Part shown: positions 30,785-42,000 of the stretch, piece after piece
Layout: every line of letters begins with the position of its first letter
Numbering within the stretch: the stretch's first letter is position 1
NCBI GenBank assembly: GCA_009760855.2
Contig: WPIO01000005.1
Location: forward strand, 5,934,001 to 5,998,000
Direction of reading: 5' to 3'
DNA: 64,000 nucleotides
DNA from: Cristatella mucedo
Taxonomy: Eukaryota; Bryozoa; Phylactolaemata; Cristatellidae
The notes under the pieces: model-generated
Database searches by the model: none
Seen by the model: only the letters and a program-made list of their open reading frames with translations
What the model was told of the DNA's origin: nothing
Program-made: the position numbers and the translations under genes

Positions 30785-30912
30785 AGGTGCTCGCCCCGAC
30801 CAAGGTCTGGCTGAGGTCGTGGGCTCGAGCCCGGAGGCATATGTGAAGCGCCTGAGTAGAGATTAAGTTATCTTGGGACGCTATACAAATGAATTATATT
30901 ATTACATTATTA
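30785..30912 (+). mobile_element. SINE1 copy, head truncated
   Basis: ggtgctcgccccgaccaagg, gaggtcgtgggctcgagccc (B-box ggctcgagccc), gtgaagcgcctgagtagaga, cttgggacgctatacaaatg and a ttattacattattatt end. It is very close to 3810-3963, so both are probably young. Confidence 0.82.
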
Positions 30913-32276
30913 TTAATTCTTGTCCTGTAGAATATCGCCAGAGTTATTTTCAGCTTTTGGCCATAATCCCTCGTATAGAAAGACTTGCAAGATACCAATA
31001 CGGTAGAAACCCCTCTAAACCTACTAATATAGGCTCAAACGTATCAACGGCGATGTTGGAGACCAGATAGTAGAAATCAAAAAACCTGTCTTTCCTAGTT
31101 AGGAATATGTATTTGCGGAGCCTAGTAGGGGGCATTTCCCCCCTATAGCGGGACAGCGATCTGGGCTGCCCCGATTCCTACCTGTCCCCAGACCGTCACA
31201 ACCAAGAAATTATGTCCTACATCCACTCAATGAGCAACTGTTGAGTTCGTGTCGAATAAATGTTGTGGTTGTGTGCGACAGTTCTTCATTGCTTGCGGGT
31301 TTTGTCCCCCTAGATAAAAATCTTGCTGGTCTTTCCCGTTCATGAAAGTCCTGGCTCCACTTCTGGGAATATCCTCGGTGTGATTAGGCGGACATTCCTC
31401 CTTTTTACCGGTACGCCCATTTTTGCTCGATTACAAAGGAATGGCCCAAGATTATCAGCAGTTGTTTAGTGAGCATCTAAAAATGCTGTTCAACTGTCCG
31501 AAAGTACCACGATGCTCTCCTGCGTCAGAGGATCCCTGTAAGCCACTGTCTGGGCTTGACGAGAGTCTGTTTGTCTAAGGCCTTCTGAGCGAGCTGATAA
31601 GGGATACTGTGCGTCCAGCGTTCCTGACAATTCTAGCGTCTCTACCAAGGATCCTCAAAAAGGTCTGACAGCTAAGTTAGCCAAATTGACACTAACTAGT
31701 TTGGGCCAATGACTAGCTACCTATGTTTCTGCATATCAGCCTTAATATGCTGTTACTTGCTGGTTTGACCGGAGGAGACTGTCACAGGAGTAAGCCATGA
31801 CGAACTGGTTAAGCTGCCTTCATGAACCATAAACATAGCAAGGGCCCGCACATGCAGGTGCGAACAGGCAAGCATGGACAGACTCTGCACTTAAAATTAA
31901 ACCTTCCGATGAACCCGGGTCTTTGTTCTACGGCAGACCCGCGGTGCTGATCGGGCAATGAGAAGTTAAGCATGCTCCCCCAAACCGCAAGACGCGTGCC
32001 TTAATTTATTGCTAGCAGCTGTCGGCTGCCGGCCTGCTAGTTCTTTGTAAGCCGGAGGGCTAAGTGCTGTTGTCTCTAGATGAGGTTCAACCGACTCCTA
32101 TCATTAGTAGGCTATCTCCGTGGCAGTGCTAAATGTGAGGTTGGTTGCTGGGGATGCCAAGATTGCTTGGCAAGACATGAGACTCAGCCGACCGCTTTAC
32201 TACACTAGGTATGCATTGAGCCCAAGCAGTTCCTTCAGGTCGGTCCAGGGGGGGGCGGGGTGAGCCCCATGGGGCG

Positions 32277-32280
<4 letters not shown>
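30913..32280. other. Intergenic, nothing recognised
   Basis: Contains ggcatttccccccta and a cgaataaatgttgtgg stretch near 31130-31270 that recalls LTR ends, but no paired LTR or TG...CA borders were found. Confidence 0.4.

Positions 32281-32349
<69 letters not shown>
32281..32349. repeat. (CT)n microsatellite
   Basis: Thirty-four uninterrupted CT units. Confidence 0.99.
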
Positions 32350-32353
<4 letters not shown>

Positions 32354-33429
32354 TGGGGGGCACAAGCAGGACCTGGTGCAGCAGTAGGCATAATTCAAGC
32401 AGCCACTTGCAGTATGCTTACGAGTACAGGAACAGTCACAGCTCCACCAGTATAAGTAAAAGTATAAGTAGGTGTGCGTAGTGCAGCCCGCGAACTAAAA
32501 ACAGCAATATTTATGTTCGTGCGAAAACCGTTATCTGGACCTGCACAGGGCAGCTGATAGGAGCGATGGGTCCGCCGGCGATGGGCCAGGACTCTCTAGC
32601 CTTCTCCATCGGTACCCGGGAGCAAAAGGCACCGGCAGCCTGCCTGGATGGACAGGCTGCAGACAGTTTCCCGGAAGGGAATGGCAGAAATGATGTGAAG
32701 CCCCCTCCCCATCGTTTGCCAAGCACCACCAATAATGAGTCTCTGCCTTTCCAAAGCCCAGACGGTTGTAGCTGGCTTCACCGGCGTTCCACAGTCACGA
32801 GGCAGGCTGCCTAAGCCGATACGAGGCGAAAAGCAGCAGCGCTCGGCACTGAATGATTCGGGTCACCGGCAAGTACCAGACGCATGTAAGTGCCTCCATT
32901 TTCTTGTAAATCTGACGGCTGGCTTCAGCAGCAGCAGCAGCAGCAGCAGCGGGAAATCGACCGTACGGGCAAATGTGTGCTGGCAAGTTGTGGGGATGGC
33001 TAGGTGCCCCTCGAGCCAGGCACTTGGCCACCATGATTGTAGTAGCTGCTGCCAGCCACTCCTGCCAGGTCAATCACTGCTGCTGCCGATGCTGCTACAG
33101 CTGCCCATGCAATAGCCATTTCTGCTGATGCTACAGCAGCAGACAAGGCATAAAGGCTTAAGTGAAAGGAAGCGCAGGGATCGAGTGCCGGTAAAGTCGT
33201 GGTTCTTCTGGACAGCTCGACATAACGCATCTAGAGAATCGGATTCAGTCAGCGACAGTTGTGATTGGTTCAGCTCGTTTGATAAAGCTCTCCGGGGCTA
33301 GCAGATTATGCACAGGTAGAAGCATGCCATGGGCCAACTGTGAAGCTTGTTTATATGAGATCTCAAGAAGAAAAATTAAGAATAGGCAAGAAAAATTGCT
33401 ATCTTTTAGCAAACTAGGCTGTTATGTAC
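32350..33429. other. Intergenic; short (CAG)n inside
   Basis: (CAG)8 at 32926-32949. The surrounding sequence has more scattered gctgctg/cagcag words (33045-33140). Open frames read through it on both strands but show no family likeness. Confidence 0.5.
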
Positions 33430-34510
33430 TTGTCAAGGATGAACAGTCAGGGCTTTAATTTCTATGCAGACGGCACACAGCTGTACCTGTGCTTTGATCC
33501 CTCCGTGGCTTTCAGCACTTTGAACAGTCTCAACTCTCTGCATGTATTTCTTAAATTTGCACGTCGTGGAAATCAATTTTTTCAAACTGAATGACGATAC
33601 AACTAACTGATTGGTTATAGGCAAACCTAGGGTAACTCAAACATTGGAAAATCCGTACCTTAAATTGGCTCTGTCAGTTTATCTCCTGAAGCATCTTCAC
33701 GAAATCTGGGTGCCCTTATTAAAGTGAACTTTCACTAGACGACCACATCAGCTCCTTAGTGTCTACCTACTTTCAGCTACATAACTTTGCAACAATTTGG
33801 GCCTGCTTAGACAGGAACACCACTTCCACGTTGGTCGGTGCATTTGTGCCATCCCCTCTCGACTTCTGCAACTCAATACTCGAAGTATTACTGTCGGTGC
33901 GATACGAAATTTACAGCCGGTGCAAAACTCTGCATGTAGGCTTGTCTGTCGTGAACGTCACAACTGGCACAGCGCACAACTTTTCATCAATCTTCACTGC
34001 TCCTCATCAAGTGGCGTATTGACTTCCAAGTTTTGCCACTCCCTTATAAGATCCGTTCATTCTCTTGCTCCAGAATAGCTATCTTAAATATTTCCTTATT
34101 AAGCTTTGCATCCTACTATTAGCTTTACTAACTTATGTCGTTTAGCTATACCTAGGACCAACCTTAAATCCTTTAAAGACCTATAACTATAACTATAACT
34201 CATAACTCATATAACTCTATATAACTCTATAACTCATCCTATAACTCATTTGCTCCGAAAGCCTTGAACTCACGCCAAACTAACATCGAGACATTCCTTG
34301 ACTTGTTGGTATTTAAAAGTAAAATAAAAAGGCCCCGCTCCTCACAGCATTTGCTGGGTTTGTGTGAATTTTCTTTTGTCTGCTCATGAGCGCAGGCACT
34401 GTGCTGGTCATCACCAACCAAGTGTAAGTTTCTTTTACAGTATATGTAAAGTGCCTACAAAGAAGCTTAGTTCTCTTAGGATGCTATCAAAATGCTTTTT
34501 TGCAATTATT
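33430..34510 (+). mobile_element. LINE-A copy, decayed
   Basis: FNFYADGTQLYLCFDPS (catalytic box with the second Asp changed to Gly), then in broken frames ACRLVCRERHNWHSAQLFIN and SLIRSVHSLAPE, then the terminal signature aaagtgcctacaaagaagct, ctcttaggatgctat. A local tandem array of ataact/ctat words (34185-34250) has expanded in the middle of the C-terminal region. Confidence 0.8.
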
Positions 34511-34689
34511 ATAAGAACATGCCAATGATTTTAACCTCAAAATAACGCAGGCATCTGTAGCCATCTATTTTCTCGGTTCATTTTCAGCGAAGCTCGAATC
34601 CTTCCGGTGTTAATCCTCAACTTTAAGCCTTAAGGTCTCGGTCATATTTTGCCAAGTAGCCCTATCAGTGGATGCACGGTAACCTACAT

Positions 34690-35560
34690 ACATACGTAAA
34701 TGAGCCTTGCAAGGTCCCGCTCCGCTGCGGCTCCGGCACATTTCGTCATCGCTCGCGTCCTTTCAACACGCCTTTCAACCCGCCGCCGCTCACCCAGCAG
34801 CTGCTGTGGACTTGTGCAATGCTCGTCGCTGCCCGGCGAGCCCGCCGCCCGTTCGGGCGCCGGGCTCGCTGGCCCGCGATAGCGCACGTACGCGAGCGCC
34901 GATCCGATCGTCGGTCTCGGCTTCGGCTCGAGCTCGGGGCTCCTCGGGGCACCAGGTGGCCGCCGCTCGTGCGCGGACCGCGAGCCTTCGGCTCGTGCCG
35001 GACGTCAATCGGCGTCCTAATGCTCTTCGCTTCCTAATGAGTCCGGGCAGGGCTATGTGGAGGAGCGGAGGGGAGGCGGCCAGTCCTAACAGAAAGCTAA
35101 CGAGGGCGAGCTCTCCGGTTACCGGAGCGCCCCGCTCAGCGAGCAGACGAGGCGTCGAGCGCAGCGCGGCGGGGTAGAAGCCGGCAGGCGAGGGCTCGAG
35201 CTTGGCGCAGCCGCCGCCGCTGCCAGCGCCGCTGCATAGGCGAGAGCGGCGTCTCTAAGTAAGCCCCGAGCGTGCACAGTACAATGCGCGGCGGGCGAGC
35301 GGGCAGGCGACGGGCTCTGAACGCCGAGCTAGCCATCGACAGCCAGCGGCGGGTGGCTGCCCCCACCCCCTTGCGCCGTCCACGTGATTGGGGCTGGCGC
35401 AAGAAAGCCCACCGCGGCTCCCTCCTACTATTGACGCTACGCGTGGTCCCAGACGCTGCCACTTTCAGCGCAAACAATGCAACACAATGCCTTGCGAACG
35501 GGAACAACGGACTAGGCGGTGCGTGCAAATATTCATTACTATTATTCCGTTTGCCAGTTC
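34690..35560. other. CpG-rich block upstream of RBM24/38
   Basis: Very GC- and CpG-rich. Long open frames on both strands are Arg/Ala/Ser/Pro composition artefacts with no family likeness. Probably part of the extended unmethylated domain leading to the RBM24/38 promoter; an unannotated first exon cannot be excluded. Confidence 0.4.
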
Positions 35561-36505
35561 TCGCCGTGTCAATACCCTAGTTCGATTACTGTTTAATTAA
35601 TGAAGTCCGTTATTATCGCTCGCCGGCGTCTCGCTATGCGGCCTATTATGTCGGAACCAAAAAAAGGTGTCGGCAACGCAGCGCTGTTGACCTCCCCGCC
35701 TTGAACCAGTACTTGTGAGCGCGGACCCGACAGCGTCGGCGTCTGCATTTCTGGCACAACCAATATCAAATGTGGCGTCCTGCGAAAGCCGTCAGCGAAC
35801 TACAGTCCCTCCAACCTCGCGGGCGCGTCCGGGAAATCGTAGCGTTTAAGACGGTTCTCGCTGCAGCCTCGCCGCTCTCTCAAACGCGATCCGGGATCTC
35901 GGGGCGTCTGCAGCGCACACCCTAGTCCAGCCGTATGTTAGTGAACCGAGCAATACCGCCCACAGGCCACCACACGCCGCGCGAGATTTCGATATGGAGT
36001 TACAGCATTTATTTCAAACCAAACGAAGCGCTGGTCTAAGAGAAACAGTAGTGTCCACACCAACACTGCAATCCACACCGAGGATTACTCACCAAGAGTA
36101 TCAATAATCCATTAAACACATCGCCGCAACGAAACGGCAGTGCGCGCACCTAGGCATACGTCGGCTACCGATTCTGGGCGGACTAGAAGCCTGTGCCTTT
36201 GCGACGGCCGCCGCCGCGTAAATAGTAGGGAAGCGGGGCCGTCCTTACAGCGGACTACCGAGCCGCTTACGCGGCGATGATAAATATTTGTCTACCGGAC
36301 GCCGATTACCCAGCATGCTTAGTCTCGGACAAAAGAGGGTATTAAATATCATGCCATATTTATACAATGAGGGCAGGCTTGGGCCGCATTGGGGTCACGT
36401 GATCGAACCGGTCGCGAAAGTGGGCGGTATCGACTTTTGTCTCGGAGTATAACGGCACTCAGCGGATCGTGTTCATTCGAAAAGAGCAGCTGAGCGTGAG
36501 CGGCT
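35561..36505. other. RBM24/38 upstream region
   Basis: Repeat-free, mixed GC. AT-rich motifs such as ccatatttatacaatg (about 36351) and attaaatatc lie near the promoter; cacgtg at 36396. Confidence 0.4.
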
Positions 36506-36513
36506 TTATATAG
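36506..36513 (+). promoter_or_regulatory. Likely TATA box of the RBM24/38 gene, with E-boxes
   Basis: TTATATAG at 36506-36513 lies about 120 bases before the ATG, which would put a start site near 36537-36545. CAGCTG E-boxes flank it at 36487-36492 and 36601-36606, and CACGTG lies at 36396-36401. MyoD-type bHLH proteins bind CAGCTG, and vertebrate Seb4/RBM24 is a known muscle target, so myogenic control is plausible but inferred. Confidence 0.5.
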
Positions 36514-36635
36514 GGCCGACGCGACTAGCTCCGAAGCTATTCCGGGCAACTGGCTTGCCTGTAGACGCTAGCTCACACACTCCGGGTCGGTCTGCGCGAA
36601 CAGCTGTGTCCGACTAGACGTACTGCCGATCAGCC

Positions 36636-36812
36636 ATGGCCGCTCCTCAGATATCGCAGAAGGATACCACGTTTACCAAGATATTCGTCGGTGGTCTTCC
36701 GTATCATACAACGGACGAGTCTTTGAAAGCGTACTTTGATCAGTTCGGAGACATCGAGGAAGCCGTCGTCATAACCGACCGGACAACGGGCAAGAGCCGC
36801 GGCTACGGATTC
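36636..36812 (+). CDS. RBM24: RBM24/38 exon 1
   Basis: Codes for 59 residues from [17 protein letters not shown] through [17 protein letters not shown] to TGKSRGYGF; ends on a complete codon before donor gtgagt (36813). It contains RNP2 and the first half of RNP1. Confidence 0.96.
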
Positions 36813-39039
36813 GTGAGTAGCGTCGCGGGGCGCCGAGCACTGGATGGGGGTATGGGTGGAGAGATGAAGGGGGAGGGCGCTGTGCGAGCAGGCCGCGCGG
36901 CCGCGGTACGGTTTCGGCGAGAGGCGGGCGCATGGACCGCTCGTGCCGACGCTGACTTTCTGCGCCGCAGGTCACCATGTCGGACAGGCCGGCAGCAGAG
37001 AGGGCGTGCAAGGAGCCCAATCCCGTCATCGACGGACGTAAGGCTAACGTCAACCTGGCTTACCTCGGCGCCAAGCCGCGAGGTATTCAAGCAGGTGAGC
37101 CCACGTCGCCTTTCGGCGTAACGGCAGAGCATAAGTGTGTGTTTGTGAGAGAGAGAAAGAGAGAGAGAGAGAGAGCGCGCTCCCACTCGATCGCCCTCCG
37201 CAGCCGCCGGGCGAGCACCGCGCTGCGCTTCGGCGGCGCAAGCTGACGCAATTTCAACTCTCTCTCTCTCTTTCAGCATTCCCGCCGCTCATAAAGGCCG
37301 GCATGCCGGCGTTCGTGCAGGCGGGCCAGTTTGGGTAAGTTTCTTCTCGCGCAGCCGCAGTGTTTCGCACAGCCGTCGCCCGCTGCACGCGCGAGTCGGC
37401 TGCGAACGTGCGAGCGCTCGCTGCAGTGGCAGCCGCTGCCGCCGCCGTCGGAGCGACGTCTTCACCACAAGTTTTCTTTCTGTTTCGATTAGACTAATTA
37501 CGACGCGGCTCGGCTGCGCATAAGATCGACACCACAGGTTAAAGTGTGCTTGGATTATTTGCGTTTGGGATATGTGCCTTTCTGCCGAGTGATTCTGATT
37601 GGTTTAGCTATAGAATGATTTCCTCGTTTCCAATTAAGACGCGCTATTTCTCTGCGGCCGGCGAACGGGCTGCCCCGACCTGAGCACTTCCTGCGCTAAT
37701 TGCTGACATACGACGCGGCGCCCATTACTGTACTACCTAAGCGCGCCGCCGTCGATCGAGCTCGTACCCCACTCAACTCAACTTACGCCGCCCGTTCCGC
37801 CTTTGCCACCCCCCACGTCTCCTTTGAAATTCTCCCGGCTGCCATTGCTTCTCACGCACCGCTGGTTTCCGGTCAAGCTGCGCCCGGACGGCCGGGCTGG
37901 CCCTCCCTACATGTCGGCGTCGCCTGGCAAAATAAATGTCGGCATCGCCTCGCCACGACCGCCGCGAAACAACGTAAATCGCGGCAATGTTTAACAATTT
38001 CCAGATGGATTTTTCAAGTCCGTCGGTGCATTCATTAGCCTTCTAAAGAGACACGGTAGCATGGACGAGGCCCACAATGGCGAAAATAATCGCGCGAGCC
38101 GCCCCCGGCCGCGCCCATTGTCTAGCCGTGCGGTTCTCTTTGACCGCGCGGCCTTAATGCAAACATGGCTTCGCCCGCTCCCGTCGGTGCGCAAACCCGG
38201 CCATTCTGGGCAAGAACAAAAGTTAAAACGCCGCTGACGGCAGAAATAAAATGTGCATTTAATAAGCGCGGAATCGCGCTAATTCCGCGCGCCTCGAGCT
38301 GGGTAGGACACCTCGTTGCGTTATCGCTTCTCTCCGCTCGGCCGACCTATGCCGCCGCAGCAGCTGCCCTTTGCTGTACTTTCTTTCCCTTTTTATTTGA
38401 CGTGGAATGGACACTTTTGGCTTTTATTTTATGGCTTTTGTTTAGACGTAGAAAGAGCACGTCGGTGGATTTGTTGATTGCTGTGGCTTGATGTGATACG
38501 TTGATTCCCGACCGCTTCTAATGAGAACCCGCTGTGATATGGCAGCTGCTTATCGTTGCCTCCTCGGAAAGGGGTCCTCCGTTTGTTGCCGCAATTAACG
38601 ACTGGCGGCGCGCGCGCGGCGGCTTGGCGGAGCCTGAGCGGGCAGCGCCGCTCGACGCAGCACGGACGCGGCTTCCGCGCACGGACGCGGCTCGCAGACG
38701 GTACGGCGCGCGCATACCAGTCTCGCTCTTTTTTTTAGCCTGCCAGCCCAGTACTTCTACCCGGCATCCGCCATGATTCCTGCCGGGCTCATACCGGCCT
38801 TGCCGCCGACGTCGCCGCTCAGCCCCGGCGCCTCGGCCGCCGCGCAGTACGCCGCCCTGGACTACGCGTACGCCGCCCAGTACCAAGGAATGGGCATGGA
38901 ATACCCCGGCGCCGCCGCCACGGCGGCGGCGGCTGCGTACGCTCTCAATCCGGCCTACACGTACGCCCTGCCGCAGACGGCCCTCGCCGGAGTTGCTCAA
39001 TTTCAACCTCAGCAGATACCAGCCGAGCGTCTGCAGTAG
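36636..39039 (+). CDS. RBM24: RBM24/RBM38-type RNA-binding protein (complete, four exons, 219 aa)
   Basis: Single-RRM protein of the RBM24/RBM38/Seb4/SUP-12 family. Family members bind GU-rich RNA, steer muscle splicing and control mRNA stability and translation, in nucleus and cytoplasm. Exons 36636-36812, 36971-37094, 37277-37334 and 38739-39039 join in frame to 219 residues, close to the 236-239 of vertebrate members. The start ATG has a strong context (gccATGG). The RRM spans about residues 10-87: RNP2 is KIFVGGLP and RNP1 is KSRGYGFV, split by intron 1. The family block [20 protein letters not shown] then LGAKPRG is present. The C-terminal half is rich in Ala, Tyr and Pro and ends [13 protein letters not shown], like the vertebrate QYQPQQ...DRMQ end. 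The vertebrate RBM24/RBM38 split cannot be assigned here; it is probably the single pre-duplication ortholog. Introns are short (158, 182, 1404 bp). Confidence 0.96.
36971..37094 (+). CDS. RBM24: RBM24/38 exon 2
   Basis: Acceptor cgccgcag ends at 36970; donor gtgagc starts at 37095. It encodes [38 protein letters not shown] and IQA, completing the RRM. One base is left over and joins CA of exon 3 to give Ala. Confidence 0.96.
37147..37175. repeat. (GA)n in RBM24/38 intron 2
   Basis: Fifteen GA units with one AAA break, complementary to the (CT)n at 37258-37272 that abuts the 3' splice site of the same 182-base intron. Confidence 0.95.
37258..37272. repeat. (CT)n polypyrimidine tract before RBM24/38 exon 3
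   Basis: ctctctctctctctctttcag forms the acceptor region. It works as the polypyrimidine tract and is a potential PTB site. Confidence 0.9.
37277..37334 (+). CDS. RBM24: RBM24/38 exon 3
   Basis: A 58-base exon between a (CT)n tract plus tttcag (to 37276) and donor gtaagt (37335). It encodes [18 protein letters not shown]. It leaves GG, completed by C at 38739 to give Gly. Confidence 0.9.
37335..38738 (+). other. RBM24/38 intron 3
   Basis: 1404 bases, CpG-rich at its ends, with no repeat family seen. Large open frames on the minus strand are composition shadows of the GC-rich exon. Confidence 0.7.
38739..39039 (+). CDS. RBM24: RBM24/38 exon 4, terminal
   Basis: Acceptor after a run of T (tttttttag to 38738); stop TAG 39037-39039. 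It encodes [19 protein letters not shown], then a Ser/Pro/Ala region, several Tyr-Ala pairs, an Ala run and the conserved end [12 protein letters not shown]. It is GC-rich (GCC/GCG alanine codons), unlike the AT-richer neighbouring DNA. Confidence 0.94.
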
Positions 39040-39912
39040 CCCGGTCGCGAGGTCGACGTACATGCTGGAGGCAGACGTGCACGCATTTATCCTAGTGAGT
39101 TAGCCTGTAGGTAATTTATTTCATCAACCGCCAAGGATGGAAATAAGAAGAAAAACGAATCTCTATGCAACGTGCGGCCGGCCGGCAGGCAGCGGGCGGG
39201 AACGCCTCACGCCGGTGGCCGGCCGTGCGACGTTGCTCGAAGAATTCTGGCGCTCCTCGCCAGAGCGGGAGCCGAAGGGATATACATTTGTGCAGACTGT
39301 TCACTCGACTAGCTCCACGGTACTTGTCGACATCTGCTACTGCTACCATTGGATGGGACGTGTAAAGGATCTTCACGCTCGTTGAGCTCCTCTTGGCGTG
39401 TGCCATTCATTCACCGCCGGCTCAGTCGTTATGCCGTTGCAGCTGCGCGCGCGCGCTGGCGCGCGTCGCTGCAATGGTTTTGCTACACGAACCATTATCG
39501 CTGTTCTACGGTTCTCCAGTTACGGACGACATTGTTTCGGTCCGGTTATAGATCTTTAAAAAAGAAAAACGTTTCGGTAGTGATAGGAACATTGGACAAT
39601 CTACATTTGAGATCTGTTCGGAAATATTTATTCCTAATTTTATTAGCAAAAATATACTACAAGATACGTGCTGACACGCACCCCATGCGTTTGTATTCGT
39701 GAAAGACCTCACACTCACGATTTGTTCATCTAGAATCACTCTAGTGACGTCTGCCCACAGTCTCGGCGCACTATTCCAGTACGCCGTGTCGACGGACCAA
39801 TTCGGCCCGCTTTTAGCTACGGCAGCATGGCCCAAGTCAGAGTCTGCTTAGACAAGAGTACGCGAGCCAAACTAATTCAAGAGTTTGTGACGTCGAGTCT
39901 AGATTGCGGCAA
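39040..39912. other. RBM24/38 3' UTR and flank
   Basis: Repeat-free; no AATAAA or ATTAAA was found close to the stop, so the end of the transcript is unknown. A GC-rich hairpin (ttgcagctgcgcgcgcgc / gcgcgcgtcgctgcaa, about 39433-39475) lies within it. Confidence 0.5.
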
Positions 39913-40070
39913 AGGCCTGGGTCTTCCCGCAGAGGTAAGGCACTCGCACCTCAAGACCCAAGTCATGGGTTTGAGTCCTTCAGCAGACAATCCTGTTTTG
40001 CCTACTGCAACCGCGGCGATAGCCGCGAATGCTCTTCTGCCACTATATAAACGCGGCTTTTAATCAGCTC
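39913..40070 (+). mobile_element. SINE2, best copy
   Basis: Head with agaggtaaggcactcgcacc (A-box-like position) and gggtttgagtcc (B-box-like, about 39967-39978), then the body: cagacaatcctgttttgcct actgcaa, gcgatagccgcgaatgctct tctgccactatataa. There is no LINE-A-type tail, unlike SINE1. Confidence 0.75.
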
Positions 40071-40074
40071 AGCT

Positions 40075-40785
40075 TTGCTTTTTACTTTAATGCTCTTTAT
40101 TCGCGGGACTCTCGGCAACTGGGGAAAGCATCAGCTTTTAGCCTGTCTGTCGTAGACAGCTTGGTTACCAAAGCTCGCCACTTCTGCGCGATCTCCTCTG
40201 GCTCGCCATAAAGCATCGACTCGACCGCATGATTCCTACCAGCCTACAGTTTATTTCAATCGCTTGCGCCAGCCAACATATCCAACCTCTTTGCTTCTCG
40301 CACCACCCGGTCCCCGGTTTCCGGTCGCCTCGGTGTCCCTTGCACTAAGTTGAAATCTTTGGTCGATCGAGCTTTCAGTTCGTATGCACCGAGAGTGTGG
40401 AACTCGCTTCCGGCTTTGGTCACTGCCTGCGATGACTTCGCATCCTTCAAGTCTCAGCTGATGGCACACCTGCTTCCCTCGGCATTTCCTTTGCCCTAGC
40501 CAATGTGTCTTTGGCTGTTTCAGGGTGCATGCTTGTGTACCTGTGCATGAGGATTCAGCGCATGCTATGAGGCCAGAGGTCCAACTGACCAGTGACTCGG
40601 AGTGTATTCTTCCGGTGTGCTGCAGCATGCATGCCTAAGCATGGTACTCGTTCGCTTGTGCACGCTTGTCTAAGCATGGTACCTCGTAAACCCTTGATTG
40701 CCGATTCTCTTGCAGCGAGATTGAAAGCACCTGGATAGAGGTTTAGTTCTCTTAAGACGCTATACAAACGACCTATTATTATTAC
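40075..40785 (+). mobile_element. LINE-A-like copy (distinct subfamily), C-terminal region and 3' end
   Basis: Reads NISNLFASRTTRSPVSGRLG then TKLKSLVDRAFSSYAPRVWN, SLPALVTACDDFASFKSQLM: the usual end of L2-type ORF2. The 3' end is gaaagcacctggatagaggt, ttagttctcttaagacgcta, tacaaacgacc, tattattatt. That end is closer to SINE1's tail (gataga/gacgctataca) than the main LINE-A is. Confidence 0.85.
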
Positions 40786-41884
40786 TATTGACCTCGCGAT
40801 CAGCTGTGTTAAGATCGCGTGCAATGCTATCGACAAGGGTTAGAAACTACAAGCTATGACTTGCAAAGTTCATAAATCGGGGCACTGGCCCTTTGATGCA
40901 ATAGTAAAGCGGGTCCATCAGAGCCACTCTGACGCCGAATCGAAAGGGCGGCCCCTAGGAACACTAGCGGGCGCGAGAGCGCCTTTATAATGGCGTTAAA
41001 TTGCAACCGAACTCACACGATTAGGTAAGTGTGCCTCGGCGTGGAAAAGTAGCGTACAAGCTGGCGATATACTTGCAGTGGCACAATGTAAGAAAGCATC
41101 TGGGCGTCGAGTCTTTTGAAAAGCGTCCTCTCCGGCGCTCTCCACGCGAGGCAGGTGCTTCATGCGCGAGTCTTGCTTTCAGCGGTCTCTGCACTCAGAG
41201 CCGCCCAGTGGCGTTCAGCGCGACGAACAGTGGACCGGGCCTCTGCATTGCTTATCGATACATACGTACGAATGAATTTGGAAAATTGCAACATTCTGTA
41301 TTCCTCTAGTCTAAGCTCGATGTGAGCAACTCTGACGACTTATTTATTTTCTTGACAGCTCGCTATTTCGTATATTTTTTCGTGAATTCGAAGTCTGTCC
41401 CGACTGCAAGGGCAGTTTATGAAGCGGTGCTGAATTCTCAAGCTGCAAGCAGATGGCTAGGGCCAAGCAGCAGCGTAGGAGACCATTTCACTCCCACAGT
41501 GCGACTCGTTTTGGTTTTCACACGCGCAGCCCGTTAGCTCTCTTGCTCTGGCGTACGACAGCATCTTTCGCGCTGCTCAGCGAATCGTGCGTCAACCGAA
41601 CTTGAAGCCCATTGGCAGATACCTTGAAACGCAGCGATTCAAACTTTCGCGATGTTGGCGCGGCTGCAGAGTGTGTTGCGAGGTGTGCACAGAAAACTAT
41701 TTACGCCGTATTTCGGACTGTACCTAACGTACTCGCATGAGTACTCGGTGCCCAAAATGCATGCCCGTTATGCGACTTTGGTCCGGCTTGACTTAGGCAA
41801 TTTTCCAACTTGGTTCGAAAACGAGGTGCTGCTTGTTTCCAGCGATAGAAAAAAATATCCGCCGATTTAATAGCCGCATTTTAT
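40786..41884. other. Intergenic, nothing recognised
   Basis: No gene or repeat that I can support. Confidence 0.45.
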
Positions 41885-42000
41885 GTAACGACAGAACAGC
41901 CTTAACGGCTATCACCACCGCTTGCAGTTGGCAATAAAGGATTGCCCATTGCAGGATTTGACCCACGACCTCGGTCGAGAAGAGCGAGCACCTTACTTGC
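41885..42000 (-). mobile_element. SINE2 copy, minus strand
   Basis: gacagaacagccttaacggc, ttgcagttggcaataaagga, ttgcccattgcaggatttga, cccacgacctcggtcgagaa and gcgagcaccttac match SINE2 in reverse complement. Confidence 0.75.

Noticed and set aside
31115-31330. Possible solo LTR (purine/pyrimidine runs, cgaataaatg)
   Set aside because: No TG...CA borders, target duplication or second copy seen in the window.
31920-32010. Possible 5S rRNA relic (tgatcgggcaatgagaagtt aagca)
   Set aside because: Only about 11 bases match the 5S internal promoter; the rest of 5S, including the C-box, is absent.
34672-35528. Several long overlapping open frames in the CpG-rich block, also at 25593-25853, 28025-29207 and 38518-39063 (minus)
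   Set aside because: GC-rich DNA lacks stop codons by composition; the frames overlap on both strands, are low-complexity and match no family. The 38518-39063 minus frame is the shadow of RBM24/38 exon 4.
40251-40628. 125-residue minus-strand open frame
   Set aside because: It is the antisense of the LINE C-terminal region coded on the + strand.
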